A stretch of 64,000 nt of DNA from Geomonas paludis (GCF_014193585.1 NZ_BLXY01000004.1:186001-250000), one strand, 5' to 3'; counted from the first letter of the stretch, positions 38,874-48,742 are shown. Program-made: numbers and translations. Notes: generated from the sequence alone by a model not told the origin.

Positions 38874-38984
38874 CCCCTCTCCCTTTGGGAGAGGGTGCCC
38901 GAAGGGCGGGTGAGGGGGCTGCCCACTGCTCACATTTTGCTCTTGGCAACGCCCTCACCCTGACCCTCTCCCGGGGGAGAGGGG
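38874..38984. repeat. REP-like element between hrpB and the M23 peptidase gene
   Basis: CCCCTCTCCCTTTGGGAGAGGG on the left and the complement ACCCTCTCCCGGGGGAGAGGGG on the right, around GCCCGAAGGGCGGGTGAGGG. The right flank (ATGTGGACGTATGTGGCG) resembles the flank of the 5927 copy (ATGGACGTATCTGGCG), so the repeat unit extends past the arms. Confidence 0.75.
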
Positions 38985-39033
38985 ATGTGGACGTATGTGG
39001 CGAAGATCAACTCTATGGCTGGGAGAAATCGAG

Positions 39034-39765
39034 TTAGTTGATATTGGTGAAGACCAGTGACCCGTCCTTGTGCAGGTAGCTTCTGATGCTGCCGGTGACT
39101 TCGGGGATGCCGGCCCCGGTTTCGAGGTAGTTCCGCGTCACGTTGACGCCGTTTTTCCAGAGTTCGAAGTGCACGTGGGGCCCCGTCGATCTGCCGGTCG
39201 ACCCGGACAATGCCACGGTCTGCCCCGCCTCCACCTGGTCCCCTGCCCTGACCTCGAGTTGCGAGTTGTGGCCGTACATGGAAACCATGCCGTCGGCATG
39301 CTGGATGGTGACCAGGTTGCCGTAGCCGCCGCGCGCTCCGCTCTCTACGACCCTGCCTGCTGCAATCGCCTTCACCCTGGTGCCGGTGGGTACCGCGATG
39401 TCCACACCGTTATGGTGCTTCGGGCTGCCGTCGATCGGGTCGTGCCGCATGCCGTACCCCGAGGTGATCACCCCCTGTACTGGAAGTTTCCCCTCGATGC
39501 CGGAGAGGTCGGGCGCCTCCTTGCCCGATGCCGGCTGCTGCAGCTTGGCGGTTTGCTTGGGCTTCTTGGCTTCGCGCAGTACCCGGACCGCGCCGCTGTT
39601 GGTAGGGGTGTTGGTGAAGACCTCCACGCCGTTCTCGTCGGTGTAGCGGAAAAAGTCGGCCTGTGCCGGCGCGGCGGAGAGCGCGCAGAGCACCGCTGCC
39701 GGCAGGAGTGTACCCGCCAGTCGTGATGTTGCCTTCCATCGACGTACGTATGCCTTTTTCTTCAT
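39034..39765 (-). CDS. M23-family peptidase with DUF4124 N-terminal region
   Basis: About 243 residues. A signal peptide with a PAQA cleavage site is followed by a DUF4124 segment (FFRYTDENGVEVFTNTPTN), then a Lys/Pro-rich linker, then a LysM-free M23 domain. The metal ligands are in HHNGVDIAVP and HVHFELWKNG. It would cut peptidoglycan cross-links in the periplasm or regulate an amidase. I chose the ATG at 39765, preceded by AAAGGA. It is divergent from glnN. Confidence 0.82.
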   Translation of the reverse strand: MKKKAYVRRWKATSRLAGTLLPAAVLCALSAAPAQADFFRYTDENGVEVFTNTPTNSGAVRVLREAKKPKQTAKLQQPASGKEAPDLSGIEGKLPVQGVITSGYGMRHDPIDGSPKHHNGVDIAVPTGTRVKAIAAGRVVESGARGGYGNLVTIQHADGMVSMYGHNSQLEVRAGDQVEAGQTVALSGSTGRSTGPHVHFELWKNGVNVTRNYLETGAGIPEVTGSIRSYLHKDGSLVFTNIN

Positions 39766-39905
39766 CACGTGATCCTTTGCCCAACGCCCCGAGCCCGCCC
39801 GGTGCCGCGCAGAAGCACCCGTACTATAGTAGGATTGCCGGCGCTTGGCAAGTCGCACTTCGCCGGGGCGTCGGCCGGTCACTACCCGGCAGACGCCGCT
39901 CCAGA

Positions 39906-39973
39906 ATGGCCGGCAGTGCGACAATCCCTTGAAATAACTCAATAAATCCACGCATGCCCGCACTGCCGGCCAT
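39906..39973. repeat. Perfect 15-bp inverted repeat between the M23 gene and glnN
   Basis: ATGGCCGGCAGTGCG at 39906-39920 is repeated in reverse complement at 39959-39973, with a 38-base AT-richer spacer (TTGAAATAACTCAATAAA). It lies about 100 bases upstream of the sigma54-type promoter of glnN, in the position where an enhancer-binding activator would bind; no protein is known to me. Confidence 0.55.
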
Positions 39974-40062
39974 CGTCGCGCCTGCGCGTCGGATCCAACG
40001 GCGTCGCGGTCGTTCCCGGAGGACGGCCTGTGGGGAAATAATAATCAAGAGGGGGGCGGACT

Positions 40063-40078
40063 GGGCACTTCTCTTGCT
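40063..40078 (+). promoter_or_regulatory. Sigma54-type promoter for glnN
   Basis: GGGCAC (40063-40068), five bases, TTGCT (40074-40078) matches the -24/-12 consensus TGGCAC-N5-TTGCW with the key GG and GC in the right spacing. It lies about 110 bases before glnN. Nitrogen-controlled glutamine synthetases are typical sigma54 targets. Confidence 0.7.
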
Positions 40079-40136
40079 ACTACACTGGATGTTCAACGCA
40101 TTGGTTCTGTAAGTCCTTGGAACCTCATTCCCTTCG

Positions 40137-40158
40137 ATAAGCATTGTGCTTATTTTTT
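40137..40158 (+). promoter_or_regulatory. Attenuator-like hairpin in the glnN leader
   Basis: ATAAGCA (40137-40143), loop TTG, TGCTTAT (40147-40153), followed by a run of T residues (40153-40158). The AT-rich stem followed by T residues looks like a weak terminator inside the leader. A second stem GGTTCT/GGAACC lies just before it (around 40102-40122). Confidence 0.4.
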
Positions 40159-40189
40159 AGACACCGCTGCACAAAAAGGAGGCTGTACC

Positions 40190-42277
40190 GTGGAGATGTT
40201 CGGGCAAAACGTATTCAACCAGACTGTAATGAGAGAGAAGCTGCCGAAAGCTGTTTTCAAGAACCTCAAGAAAACCATAGACGAAGGTCTGCCGCTGGAT
40301 CCCTCCATCGCAGATGTTGTCGCAGCGGCAATGAAAGAGTGGGCCGTTGAAAGAGGCGCAACGCACTTCACCCATTGGTTCCAGCCGATGACCGGCATCA
40401 CCGCGGAAAAGCACGATGCTTTCCTTTCCCCCACCGAGAGCGGTGCACTGCTGGAGTTCTCCGGTAAGGAACTGGTCAAGGGCGAGCCGGATGCCTCCTC
40501 GTTCCCCAGCGGCGGCCTGAGGGCTACCTTCGAAGCCAGGGGTTACACCGCCTGGGACTGCACCTCGCCCGCATTCCTGAGGGAAGAGGCTGACGTCATC
40601 ACCCTCTGCATCCCTACCGCTTTCTGCTCCTACACCGGTGAGGCACTGGACAAGAAGGTTCCGCTGCTTCGCTCCATGGAAGCGCTTTCCACGCAGGCCG
40701 TGCGCGTGCTCAAGCTGTTCGGCAACAACGACGTCACCAGGGTTACCTCGACTGTCGGCGCCGAGCAGGAGTACTTCCTGGTCGACAAGTCCTTCTACCT
40801 GCAAAGGCCCGACCTGATGATGGCGGGCAGGACCCTTTTCGGCGCCATGTCCTCCAAGGGGCAGGAGCTGGAAGACCACTACTTCGGCAGCATCAAGGAA
40901 AGAGTGCTGTCCTACATGAAGGAAGTGAACGAAGAGCTGTGGAAACTCGGTGTCACCGCCAAGACCCAGCACAACGAGGTCGCGCCCGGACAGTTCGAAA
41001 TCGCTCCGATTTTCGAAAACACCAACATCGCCACCGACCACAACCAGATGGTCATGGACGTTCTCAAGCGCGTCGCCCTCAGGCACGACATGGTCTGCCT
41101 GCTGCACGAGAAGCCGTTTGCAGGCGTCAACGGCTCCGGTAAGCACAACAACTGGTCCATGAGCTCAAACGACGGCCAGAACCTGCTCGAGCCGGGTCAC
41201 ACCCCGCATGACAACGCCCAGTTCCTGACCTTCCTCATGGCAACCATCAAGGCTGTCGACACCTACGCTGGCCTTCTGCGCTGCTCCTGCGCCAACGCGG
41301 GCAACGACCACCGCCTGGGCGCCAACGAAGCACCGCCGGCGATCATTTCGGTCTTCCTCGGCGAGCAGCTGGCCGACATCATCGACCAGATCGTTAAGGG
41401 CGTAGCAAAATCCTCCTCCATGAGCGGTCACATGGACATCGGTGTCAGCACCCTTCCGGCACTGCCCAAGGACGCCACCGACAGGAACAGGACCTCGCCG
41501 TTCGCCTTTACCGGCAACAAGTTCGAGTTCAGGATGCTCGGTTCGTCCTTCTCCATCTCCGGCCCGAACATCATCATCAATACCATCATCGCCCAGGCGC
41601 TGAAGGAAATCGCCGACGCCCTGGAGAACTCCACCAACTTCGACGCCGACCTCGACAAGCTGCTGCAGGAAATCGCGAAAAAGCACCAGCGCATCATCTT
41701 CAACGGCAACAACTACTCCGACGAGTGGGTCCAGGAAGCAGCCAAGCGCGGCCTGCCCAACATCCCCAGCACTCCCGATGCACTCAAGGAACTGGTCTCC
41801 AAGGAAGCAGTCGAGGTGTTCGCTGCTCACAACGTCTTCAACGAGAAAGAAGTTCACGCACGCTACGAAATCATGGTCGAGCAGTACGTCAAGACCCTGA
41901 ACATCGAAGCGCTGACCATGATCGACATGGCCAACCACAGCATCATCCCCACCGCCATCGAGTATGCGACCACCGTGGCATCGTCGATCAACGCGGTTAC
42001 CGCGGTGTCCAGCAAGCTGGACGTCTCCACCCAGAAGGAACTGCTGGAAGAGCTCAGCGACAAGCTGGCCGCCATGAGCGCCAACACCAAGGCGCTGGAG
42101 AAGGCGCTTGAAGACGCTCTCAACATCGCCGATGCCGAGAAGCAGGCCGCCGCATTCAGGGCCAACGTTTTCACCAAGATGGGTGAACTGCGGGCCACCG
42201 GCGACGCGCTGGAGAAGATCATTGCTGCCAAGTACTGGCCGCTGCCGACCTACAGGGAAATGCTTTTCGTCCTGTAA
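40190..42277 (+). CDS. glnN: Glutamine synthetase type III
   Basis: 695 residues, the long GSIII class. Conserved blocks include [11 protein letters not shown] near the N-terminus, the substrate/metal segments [24 protein letters not shown] ([16 protein letters not shown]) and [13 protein letters not shown], and [21 protein letters not shown]. It adds ammonia to glutamate with ATP. The start is GTG 40190, seven bases after AAAGGAGG. The sigma54-type promoter suggests induction under nitrogen limitation. Confidence 0.93.
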   Translation: MEMFGQNVFNQTVMREKLPKAVFKNLKKTIDEGLPLDPSIADVVAAAMKEWAVERGATHFTHWFQPMTGITAEKHDAFLSPTESGALLEFSGKELVKGEPDASSFPSGGLRATFEARGYTAWDCTSPAFLREEADVITLCIPTAFCSYTGEALDKKVPLLRSMEALSTQAVRVLKLFGNNDVTRVTSTVGAEQEYFLVDKSFYLQRPDLMMAGRTLFGAMSSKGQELEDHYFGSIKERVLSYMKEVNEELWKLGVTAKTQHNEVAPGQFEIAPIFENTNIATDHNQMVMDVLKRVALRHDMVCLLHEKPFAGVNGSGKHNNWSMSSNDGQNLLEPGHTPHDNAQFLTFLMATIKAVDTYAGLLRCSCANAGNDHRLGANEAPPAIISVFLGEQLADIIDQIVKGVAKSSSMSGHMDIGVSTLPALPKDATDRNRTSPFAFTGNKFEFRMLGSSFSISGPNIIINTIIAQALKEIADALENSTNFDADLDKLLQEIAKKHQRIIFNGNNYSDEWVQEAAKRGLPNIPSTPDALKELVSKEAVEVFAAHNVFNEKEVHARYEIMVEQYVKTLNIEALTMIDMANHSIIPTAIEYATTVASSINAVTAVSSKLDVSTQKELLEELSDKLAAMSANTKALEKALEDALNIADAEKQAAAFRANVFTKMGELRATGDALEKIIAAKYWPLPTYREMLFVL

Positions 42278-42301
42278 TTGGTAACCTCAGTTGTCTGCCA
42301 G

Positions 42302-42331
42302 ATAGGAGCCTCCTAGTGGGGCTCCTATTTT
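42302..42331 (+). terminator. Terminator between glnN and glnB
   Basis: ATAGGAGCC (42302-42310) pairs with GGCTCCTAT (42320-42328) and T residues follow. It separates the glnN transcript from glnB-glnA. Confidence 0.8.
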
Positions 42332-42378
42332 AGCTTTGCCTTAACGAAACGAACCATGAGCCCGCGGTTTATTAAAAC

Positions 42379-42782
<404 letters not shown>

Positions 42783-42820
42783 TTGGCTGATCCTTTACTT
42801 AATTCGAAAGGAGATAGTAG

Positions 42821-44233
42821 ATGACACCAAAACAAGTAGTGGAGTTTGCCAAAGAAAACGGCGTGCTGATGGTCGATTTCAAATTCATGGACTTCGTCGG
42901 CATCTGGCAGCACTTCACCGTGCCGATGAGCGAGTTCGGCGAGGACACCTTCGAGGAAGGCCAGGGCTTCGACGGCTCCTCCATCCGCGGGTGGCAGCCG
43001 ATCCACGCTTCCGACATGATCATCCTCCCGGACCCGACCACCGCAAAGATGGATCCGTTCACCGCGGTGCCGACCCTCTCCCTGATCTGTGACATCTTCG
43101 ATCCGATCACCAAGGAAAGCTACTCCCGCGACCCGCGTAACATCGCCAAGAAGGCGGAGAACTACGTGAAGTCCACCGGCCTCGCCGACACCGCTTACTT
43201 CGGACCGGAAGCCGAATTCTTCATCTTCGACGACGTCCGTTACGACTCCACCGCGAACTCCTCTTTCTACGCCGTAGACTCCGTGGAAGGCGCGTGGAAC
43301 ACCGGCCGTGAAGAGTTCCCGAACCTCGGCTACAAGCCGCGCCACAAGGAAGGCTACTTCCCGGTTGCCCCGACCGACTCCCAGAACGATCTCCGCAACG
43401 AGATGGTGATGGAACTGCAGAAGGTCGGCATCCGCGTCGAGTGCCAGCACCACGAAGTCGCCACCGGCGGCCAGGCCGAGATCGACATGCGTTTCTCCTC
43501 GCTGGTCGACATGGCTGACCAGCTGCAGTGGTTCAAGTACGTCATCAAGAACGTCGCCAACCGCAACGGCAAGACGGTAACCTTCATGCCGAAGCCGCTC
43601 TACGGCGACAACGGTTCCGGCATGCACTGCCACATGTCCCTGTGGAAGGACGGCACCAACCTCTTCGCCGGCGACAAGTACGGCGGGCTTTCCCAGATGG
43701 CTCTGTACTACATCGGCGGCATCATCAAGCATGCCCGCGCCCTGTGCGCCTTCACCAACCCGACCACCAACTCCTACAAGCGTCTGGTGCCGGGCTTCGA
43801 GGCTCCGGTGAACATGGCTTACTCCAGCCGTAACCGTTCCGCCTCCCTGCGCATCCCGATGTTCTCCAACAACCCGAAGGCGAAGAGGATCGAGTACCGT
43901 ACTCCGGACCCGTCCTGCAACGGCTACCTCGCCTTTGCCGCCATGCTGATGGCTGGCCTCGACGGTATCGAGAACAAGATCGATCCGGGCCAGCCGCTGG
44001 ATAAGGACATCTACGGTCTGTCCCCGGAAGAGCTCTCCACCATTCCGTCCGCTCCGGGCAGCCTGGAGGAGGCGCTCAACGCCCTCAAGGAAGACCACGA
44101 GTTCCTGCTCAAGGGCGACGTCTTCACCCCGGACGTCATCGACAAGTGGATCGAGTACAAGACCGAAGCCGAAGTCAACCCGGTCCGTATGCGTCCGGTA
44201 CCGCTCGAGTTCGCCCTGTACTTCGACATCTAG
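42821..44233 (+). CDS. glnA: Glutamine synthetase type I
   Basis: 470 residues of GSI. The active-site blocks are [40 protein letters not shown] and [18 protein letters not shown]. The adenylylation loop carries Tyr ~398 in DIYGLSPEE, so adenylylation by GlnE remains possible. AAAGGAG precedes ATG 42821. It is the second gene of the glnB operon and ends at a strong terminator. Confidence 0.97.
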   Translation: MTPKQVVEFAKENGVLMVDFKFMDFVGIWQHFTVPMSEFGEDTFEEGQGFDGSSIRGWQPIHASDMIILPDPTTAKMDPFTAVPTLSLICDIFDPITKESYSRDPRNIAKKAENYVKSTGLADTAYFGPEAEFFIFDDVRYDSTANSSFYAVDSVEGAWNTGREEFPNLGYKPRHKEGYFPVAPTDSQNDLRNEMVMELQKVGIRVECQHHEVATGGQAEIDMRFSSLVDMADQLQWFKYVIKNVANRNGKTVTFMPKPLYGDNGSGMHCHMSLWKDGTNLFAGDKYGGLSQMALYYIGGIIKHARALCAFTNPTTNSYKRLVPGFEAPVNMAYSSRNRSASLRIPMFSNNPKAKRIEYRTPDPSCNGYLAFAAMLMAGLDGIENKIDPGQPLDKDIYGLSPEELSTIPSAPGSLEEALNALKEDHEFLLKGDVFTPDVIDKWIEYKTEAEVNPVRMRPVPLEFALYFDI

Positions 44234-44256
44234 GCAGTTCTGCTCCTATGGGCAGC

Positions 44257-44286
44257 AAAAAGGCGGGGGATCTCCCCCGCCTTTTT
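44257..44286 (+). terminator. Terminator after glnA
   Basis: AAAAAGGCGGGGGA pairs with TCCCCCGCCTTTTT with a two-base loop. Confidence 0.9.
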
Positions 44287-44419
44287 CGCGTCTCATGCCG
44301 GCGGCGGTCCCGCTCCACGTGTGCCGGGCGCGGTGTTTATCCTTGAAGACATGCGGGAAAACTGATACCTTCACCGTTCACGCGCCGGCAGACGGCAGGC
44401 GCAGGTCCGGGAGGAGCGG

Positions 44420-44767
44420 TTGCTGCAGCAAGAGAAGGTGACAAAGCTGGTGGGTTGGTTTGCCAAGGCCGCCGTGCGCCATGCCGAGGCCCTGGAGGTC
44501 ATGGCCGAGGATCTGGCTGCCGCCGAGGTTGCCGATCTGACCCGTTACTACCGTGCCCTGCAGCGGGAGGGCGGGGTGGCCGAGTTGCTCTGTCTGCTCG
44601 AAGACCCCAACCCGGTCGTTGCCGGGATGGTAGCGGTGTACGCCATGCGGGAAGCTCCCGAGCGCTGCGTGGCAACCCTCACCGTCATCGCCAGAGAGCC
44701 TGGGCTGATCGGGTTTCGTGCCCAGACCGCCCTGGAGCGCTGGGAGAGCGGCGAGTGGGAGTCGTAG
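44420..44767 (+). CDS. DUF2019-like small helical protein
   Basis: 115 residues, alpha-helical, resembling DUF2019/HEAT-like proteins: LVGWFAKAAVRHAEALEV, a turn at LLEDPNPVVAGM and a final TALERWESGEW. No catalytic motif is seen. The start is TTG 44420 directly after GGGAGGAG; no other start fits. It lies alone between glnA and ppnP. Function unknown. Confidence 0.6.
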   Translation: MLQQEKVTKLVGWFAKAAVRHAEALEVMAEDLAAAEVADLTRYYRALQREGGVAELLCLLEDPNPVVAGMVAVYAMREAPERCVATLTVIAREPGLIGFRAQTALERWESGEWES

Positions 44768-44838
44768 AGGCATCCGGCCTCTGAGGGAGTGCGTTAATAA
44801 GGGTTTGCACCCAATTTCATACCATTGAGGAGGTAGCT

Positions 44839-45150
44839 GTGTCTGAATTCAACAACGTAACGGTGGTCAAAGAGGCCAATGTCTATTTCGACGGCGGCGT
44901 TACCAGCCGTACCATTTTCTTCGCCGACGGGTCCCGCAAGACCCTGGGCATCATGATGCCCGGCGAGTACACCTTCAACACCGGTTCCGCGGAACTCATG
45001 GAGATCATGTCCGGCGAGATGACCGTGCTGCTCCCCGGTTCCCCCGACTGGGTCACCATCAAGGGTGGCGAGGCCTTCGAGGTGCCGGAGAACTCCAGCT
45101 TCAAGCTGAAGGTAACCGCCGTCTCTGACTACTGCTGCTCCTTCCTCTAA
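44839..45150 (+). CDS. ppnP: Pyrimidine/purine nucleoside phosphorylase (PpnP)
   Basis: 103 residues of the DUF1255/YaiE cupin family. It shows [27 protein letters not shown] and the C-terminal [13 protein letters not shown]. PpnP cleaves several nucleosides with phosphate. GTG 44839 has GAGGAGG just upstream. A terminator follows. Confidence 0.92.
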   Translation: MSEFNNVTVVKEANVYFDGGVTSRTIFFADGSRKTLGIMMPGEYTFNTGSAELMEIMSGEMTVLLPGSPDWVTIKGGEAFEVPENSSFKLKVTAVSDYCCSFL

Positions 45151-45154
45151 CGAC

Positions 45155-45185
45155 GAAGCCCCTGGTCCTGGCCAGGGGCTTTTCT
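45155..45185 (+). terminator. Terminator after ppnP
   Basis: AAGCCCCTGG pairs with CCAGGGGCTT (loop TCCTGG region) with T residues after it. Confidence 0.8.
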
Positions 45186-45196
45186 GGTACTCCTCG

Positions 45197-46129
45197 ATGA
45201 CTACCGTATCGGACAAGGACATGATCGTCGGCCGTTTTGCACCGTCGCCAACCGGGCCGCTGCACGTGGGGTCACTCGTCGCCGCGCTGGGGAGCTACCT
45301 GGTCGCCAGGAACGCGGGGGGGCAGTGGCTGCTGCGCATGGAGGACCTCGACCTGCCGCGCGTGGTGCCCGGCATCGCGGACGACATGATGGCCACCCTC
45401 GAGAAGCTCGCCCTGCACTGGGATGGAGAGGTGTTGTACCAGAGCAGGCGCACCGAGCATTACCGTGCCGCCGCGGATGAGTTGCAACGGCGCGGGCTGG
45501 CCTACGCCTGCGGCTGCACAAGGAGCGAGATTGCCCAGATCGCTTCGGCGCCCCATGAAGAGGGGCTGGTTTATCCGGGACTGTGCCGCGACGGCTTACC
45601 GCCCGAGAAGGTGGAGCGGGCGCTGCGGGTCAAGGTCTATGACGAGGTGATTTCCTTCGATGACGGGATCATGGGACGTTACAGCCAGCACCTTACCGCG
45701 TCCTGCGGCGATTTCGTGATCCACCGGGCCGACGGGCCCTACGCCTACCACCTGGCGGTCGTAGTCGACGACGCCGCCTCCGGCGTGAACCAGGTGGTGC
45801 GGGGGGCAGACCTGTTGGCCTCGACGCCGCGCCAGATCTACCTGCAGCGCATCTTCGACTTCCCCACGCCCGCCTACTTCCACCTGCCGCTGGTCACCGG
45901 ACCCGACGGCGCCAAGCTCAGCAAGCGCGACAACGCGGTTTCCCTTGCCGCCGGGCGCGACCTGGAGCAGGAGGGGGGAAGGCTGCTGTTGGCGGCACTT
46001 CGTTTTCTGGGCCAGTCCCCCCCGCCGGAATTGCAGGGCGCGGCGCCGGCGGAAATCTTGGAGTGGGGCGTCGCCCACCTCGACATCTGCGCCATCCCGC
46101 GCACGCCGGCGCCCTTTCTCTACCCCTGA
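45197..46129 (+). CDS. gluQ: Glutamyl-Q tRNA(Asp) synthetase (GluQRS)
   Basis: 310 residues, shorter than GluRS because it lacks the anticodon-binding domain. The HIGH-like motif is HVGSLVAALGSY and the KMSKS-like motif is KLSKRDNA; four zinc ligands are in CGCTRSE and YPGLCRD. It attaches Glu to the queuosine base of tRNA-Asp. ATG 45197 has no clear ribosome site; ATG 45221 would open MIVGRFAPSPTGPLH, so it may be the true start. It overlaps the convergent lipoprotein gene by ten bases. Confidence 0.9.
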   Translation: MTTVSDKDMIVGRFAPSPTGPLHVGSLVAALGSYLVARNAGGQWLLRMEDLDLPRVVPGIADDMMATLEKLALHWDGEVLYQSRRTEHYRAAADELQRRGLAYACGCTRSEIAQIASAPHEEGLVYPGLCRDGLPPEKVERALRVKVYDEVISFDDGIMGRYSQHLTASCGDFVIHRADGPYAYHLAVVVDDAASGVNQVVRGADLLASTPRQIYLQRIFDFPTPAYFHLPLVTGPDGAKLSKRDNAVSLAAGRDLEQEGGRLLLAALRFLGQSPPPELQGAAPAEILEWGVAHLDICAIPRTPAPFLYP

Positions 46130-46326
46130 TCGAGGAAGGGGGGAGGGGCCTCCGGCACCGTCGCCGGCGGAGCCTTCTCACGCCTCTGCAGACCGTCGCG
46201 GATCTGGTCGCTGATCCTTCCGCTCATCCCGGGTTCCTTGAGCATGTGCCGGACCATGGCGTCGTTCAGCGTCTCGCACCCGGGCAGCAGCAGCGCCGGC
46301 AGCAGCAGGAGCATGCGCAGGCTCAT
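46120..46326 (-). CDS. Small lipoprotein
   Basis: 68 residues. The start MSLRMLLLLPALLLPGC is a lipoprotein signal with lipobox LPGC; the rest is short, with an acidic helix and a Pro-rich end (PPATVPEAPPPFLD). The gene starts at 46326 and overlaps the end of the thioesterase gene by four bases (ATGA), so the two are translationally coupled. Function unknown. Confidence 0.65.
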   Translation of the reverse strand: MSLRMLLLLPALLLPGCETLNDAMVRHMLKEPGMSGRISDQIRDGLQRREKAPPATVPEAPPPFLDQG

Positions 46327-46757
46327 CCTTTCTTTCTCCTCTTTTCCACCTCGCGCCATTTTTCCAGTTCCGCCTCGGTCACCGGCTGCCATTGCGGCAC
46401 CGGCGCCGGGTGCCAGTTCTCGTCGACCGCCACCATGGTGAATGCGCCGCTGGCAGCCAGTCGCTTGGCGCCGTCGGTCACGTTCTCCGCTTCCACCATC
46501 ACCTCCACCTCCATGGAGCTGCGTCCGACGTGGATGATGGTGGCCCGGGAGTAAATTACCTCTCCCACGTTGATCGGGGTGTGGAAGGTGATGCGCTGGG
46601 CGCAGGCGGTGACCACGCGCTTGCGGGAATAGCGCCAGCAGACCACGCCGGCGGTCTTGTCCATGATGCTCATGATCACGCCGCCGAAGATGTTGCCGTA
46701 CGAGTTGGTGTCCTTAGGGAGCAGCGTCTCGATCAGCTCCGCCTTTCTGTTCTCCAT
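46323..46757 (-). CDS. Acyl-CoA thioesterase, YciA-type hotdog fold
   Basis: About 144 residues. The YciA/BfiT-like signature is NSYGNIFGGVIMSIMDKTAG, with a hotdog fold around RITFHTPINVGEVI. It would hydrolyse acyl-CoA. I chose ATG 46757, six bases after AAGGAG; ATG 46763 touches that site. The lipoprotein gene follows with a four-base overlap. Confidence 0.85.
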   Translation of the reverse strand: MENRKAELIETLLPKDTNSYGNIFGGVIMSIMDKTAGVVCWRYSRKRVVTACAQRITFHTPINVGEVIYSRATIIHVGRSSMEVEVMVEAENVTDGAKRLAASGAFTMVAVDENWHPAPVPQWQPVTEAELEKWREVEKRRKKG

Positions 46758-46924
46758 GTACATCTCCTTTTCGGTCCCTGTCGTCTCTTCTCATGGGAGC
46801 AGTATAGCCGATGGTGCGCGATATGATACGACATTTGGCACATTGGCGGATGAAATTTTTCGTGTCATTAAAAAAAGAGGTTGACTGGGGAAGCCTGTTT
46901 TGCTATAAACAGGATCTCTGTTGA

Positions 46925-46999
<75 letters not shown>

Positions 47000-47010
47000 A
47001 TTAATTAATA

Positions 47011-47043
47011 AAACCCCGGTAGCTTCCGCTACCGGGGTTTTTT
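47011..47043 (+). terminator. Terminator after tRNA-Gly
   Basis: AAACCCCGGTAGC pairs with GCTACCGGGGTTT around TTCC, with more T residues after it. Confidence 0.92.
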
Positions 47044-47080
47044 GCATTGGGGCTGCATTCAGGCTGTGCGGAGGCGTGTC

Positions 47081-47353
47081 ATGGAAAAAATCGGTGGTGA
47101 GACGATACTGAGGACCCAAGACGTGACCCGCGTCGTGATGGAGGTGCCCAAAGGGCACCGGCACCTGCGCACCACCTTGCAGCTGGCGGATGGCAGTTCC
47201 ATAACGCTGCAGGAGGCGACCGTGGCAGCCATAGTGCGTGCTTACGTCACGGTCAAAACCGATCCTGTCCAGGAGCGCGTTGCACTTTCAGGCCGGCATG
47301 TGGACGAGCGTAAAGATGGGTACGCGGAATGGCAACTCATGGAAGAGGCGTGA
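47081..47353 (+). CDS. Hypothetical protein, 90 residues
   Basis: Unrecognised small protein, MEKIGGETILRTQDVTRVV onward, with a beta/alpha pattern and no membrane segment, signal or cysteine. GAGGCG precedes ATG 47081. It is isolated between the tRNA-Gly terminator and a bidirectional terminator, so it has its own transcript. Function unknown. Confidence 0.55.
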   Translation: MEKIGGETILRTQDVTRVVMEVPKGHRHLRTTLQLADGSSITLQEATVAAIVRAYVTVKTDPVQERVALSGRHVDERKDGYAEWQLMEEA

Positions 47354-47390
47354 TGGCCGAGCGAGCCCCAAATGCCGGAGCAGCAAAAGA

Positions 47391-47418
47391 AAAGGGGGAC
47401 CGGCAGGTCCCCCTTTTT
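47391..47418. terminator. Bidirectional terminator between the small gene and mobB
   Basis: AAAGGGGGACC pairs with GGTCCCCCTTT with A-rich and T-rich edges, between convergent genes. Confidence 0.85.
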
Positions 47419-47446
47419 CATTGAACTGGCAGTAGAAGATGGCCCG

Positions 47447-47950
47447 TTACTGCAGGAAGGTCTCCTCGATGAAGTCCGCGACGGCGGCGGGATCGTTCAG
47501 GTCCAGCACCGGCACGTCGAGGTCGAGATCGGCGTCGCTGGCTACCGCAATGAGGGTGGGGTCGTAGGCCTCGCCGCGGCAGAGCAGGGTGGTGCTCCGC
47601 TCCTGGCGGTTCACCTCGATCTTGGGCATGCCGCTCTTCTTGAACCCTTCGGTGACCACGATGTCCATGTCGGAAAAATAGGTCTCGATCAGTTCCTCGA
47701 TGGGGGGGGACTGGGTGTGTTTCTTGACGATGGCGAGCTTCTCGGGCGACGAGATCAGCATGGTGTCTGCGCCGGCCGCGGTGAGCCGATGGCTGTCCTT
47801 GCCGGGATGGTCGATGTCGAAGCGGTGTGCGTCGTGCTTGATTACCCCCACCTTGTACCCGCGCGCCTTCAGGTGCACGATCACTTTCTCCAGCAGGGTC
47901 GTCTTCCCGGTACCGGATTTTGCCACAAAGGATACTGCCTTGACCGTCAT
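47447..47950 (-). CDS. mobB: Molybdopterin-guanine dinucleotide biosynthesis protein MobB
   Basis: 167 residues of a P-loop GTPase-like adapter. The Walker A motif AKSGTGKTTLL is at residues ~9-19, followed by KHDAHRFDIDHPGKDSHRL. It helps MobA attach GMP to molybdopterin for bis-MGD enzymes. It overlaps mobA by four bases and is transcribed after it. Confidence 0.93.
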   Translation of the reverse strand: MTVKAVSFVAKSGTGKTTLLEKVIVHLKARGYKVGVIKHDAHRFDIDHPGKDSHRLTAAGADTMLISSPEKLAIVKKHTQSPPIEELIETYFSDMDIVVTEGFKKSGMPKIEVNRQERSTTLLCRGEAYDPTLIAVASDADLDLDVPVLDLNDPAAVADFIEETFLQ

Positions 47951-48567
47951 GTAATTCCTCCTGTATTGATAACGTCTTCCGGTGTGTTGAGGTTGAGAAA
48001 GGCGGTGCCTGCCGGGTCCAGGCGCGCGATCTCATCGGCGCCGACCTCCTTCACCCTGACCCGCGGATACCAGGCGTAGGCGCAGCAATCACCACCCTCC
48101 AGCAGTTCCCGGATCGGTTCCAGGCAACGCTTGGAATACAGCGCGAAAAGAGGTTCGTACCCCTGCCTGGTCTTCGGGACCACCGCGTCACACTCCGCCC
48201 TGAGCGAGCACAGATGCTGCAGGATCGTCTTGCTCGGGAACGGAAGGTCGCAGGAAGCCACGAAGATCCACTCGCTGTCGGCACCGCACAACCCGGTGTA
48301 GACCCCGCCCAGGGAACTGCCGGGGACGAGGTCGGGGAGCACCTGCAGCGGGTAGCCTGCGAAGCGCTCCCCCCGGTCACCCACCAGCACGACCTTCGGG
48401 AAAGACTCCGCGAACAGGTCGAGCACCCGCTCGAAAAGGGGCCTCCCCAGCAGTTGCAGGAACGCCTTGTCCCGCCCCATGCGACGGCTTTTGCCCCCCA
48501 CCAGGATGACGCCCGTTATGTCGTCCGCCACGAAATCCGCCGTCACTGCTGACTCCGCTTGCTCCAT
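47947..48567 (-). CDS. mobA: Molybdenum cofactor guanylyltransferase MobA
   Basis: 206 residues. The nucleotidyltransferase opening GVILVGGKSRRMGRDKAFL is present after a short extra N-terminus, with the later DLPFPSKTI motif. It transfers GMP to molybdopterin. The start is the ATG at 48567. It is divergent from the T6SS operon, with 175 bp between. Confidence 0.93.
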   Translation of the reverse strand: MEQAESAVTADFVADDITGVILVGGKSRRMGRDKAFLQLLGRPLFERVLDLFAESFPKVVLVGDRGERFAGYPLQVLPDLVPGSSLGGVYTGLCGADSEWIFVASCDLPFPSKTILQHLCSLRAECDAVVPKTRQGYEPLFALYSKRCLEPIRELLEGGDCCAYAWYPRVRVKEVGADEIARLDPAGTAFLNLNTPEDVINTGGIT

Positions 48568-48742
48568 TTCTTTGTCCCCGAAACCAGCCTCGTTTATACC
48601 ATAAGTCCCGCCGGCGGTGGCACAAATTAAAATCCTGCCGCGGTGTTTGCAGCTAATAAATTTATGCTAACCTGTGCGTTGTCCTTGGGCGCGACATCCG
48701 AAGCCTGCCTTCCGGGCATGCTCGAGCGCGATGGGGGTGGCC

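Noticed and set aside
40089..40165. ANTAR-type dual hexaloop in the glnN leader
   Set aside because: The terminator stem has a three- or five-base loop and the upstream stem has no hexaloop with the A1/G4 pattern, so the ANTAR consensus is not met.
48610..48670. Promoter for the T6SS operon (TTGCAG and TATGCT; or TGGCAC as a -24 element)
   Set aside because: The first pair is only 10 bp apart, and no GC -12 element follows the TGGCAC; neither is convincing.
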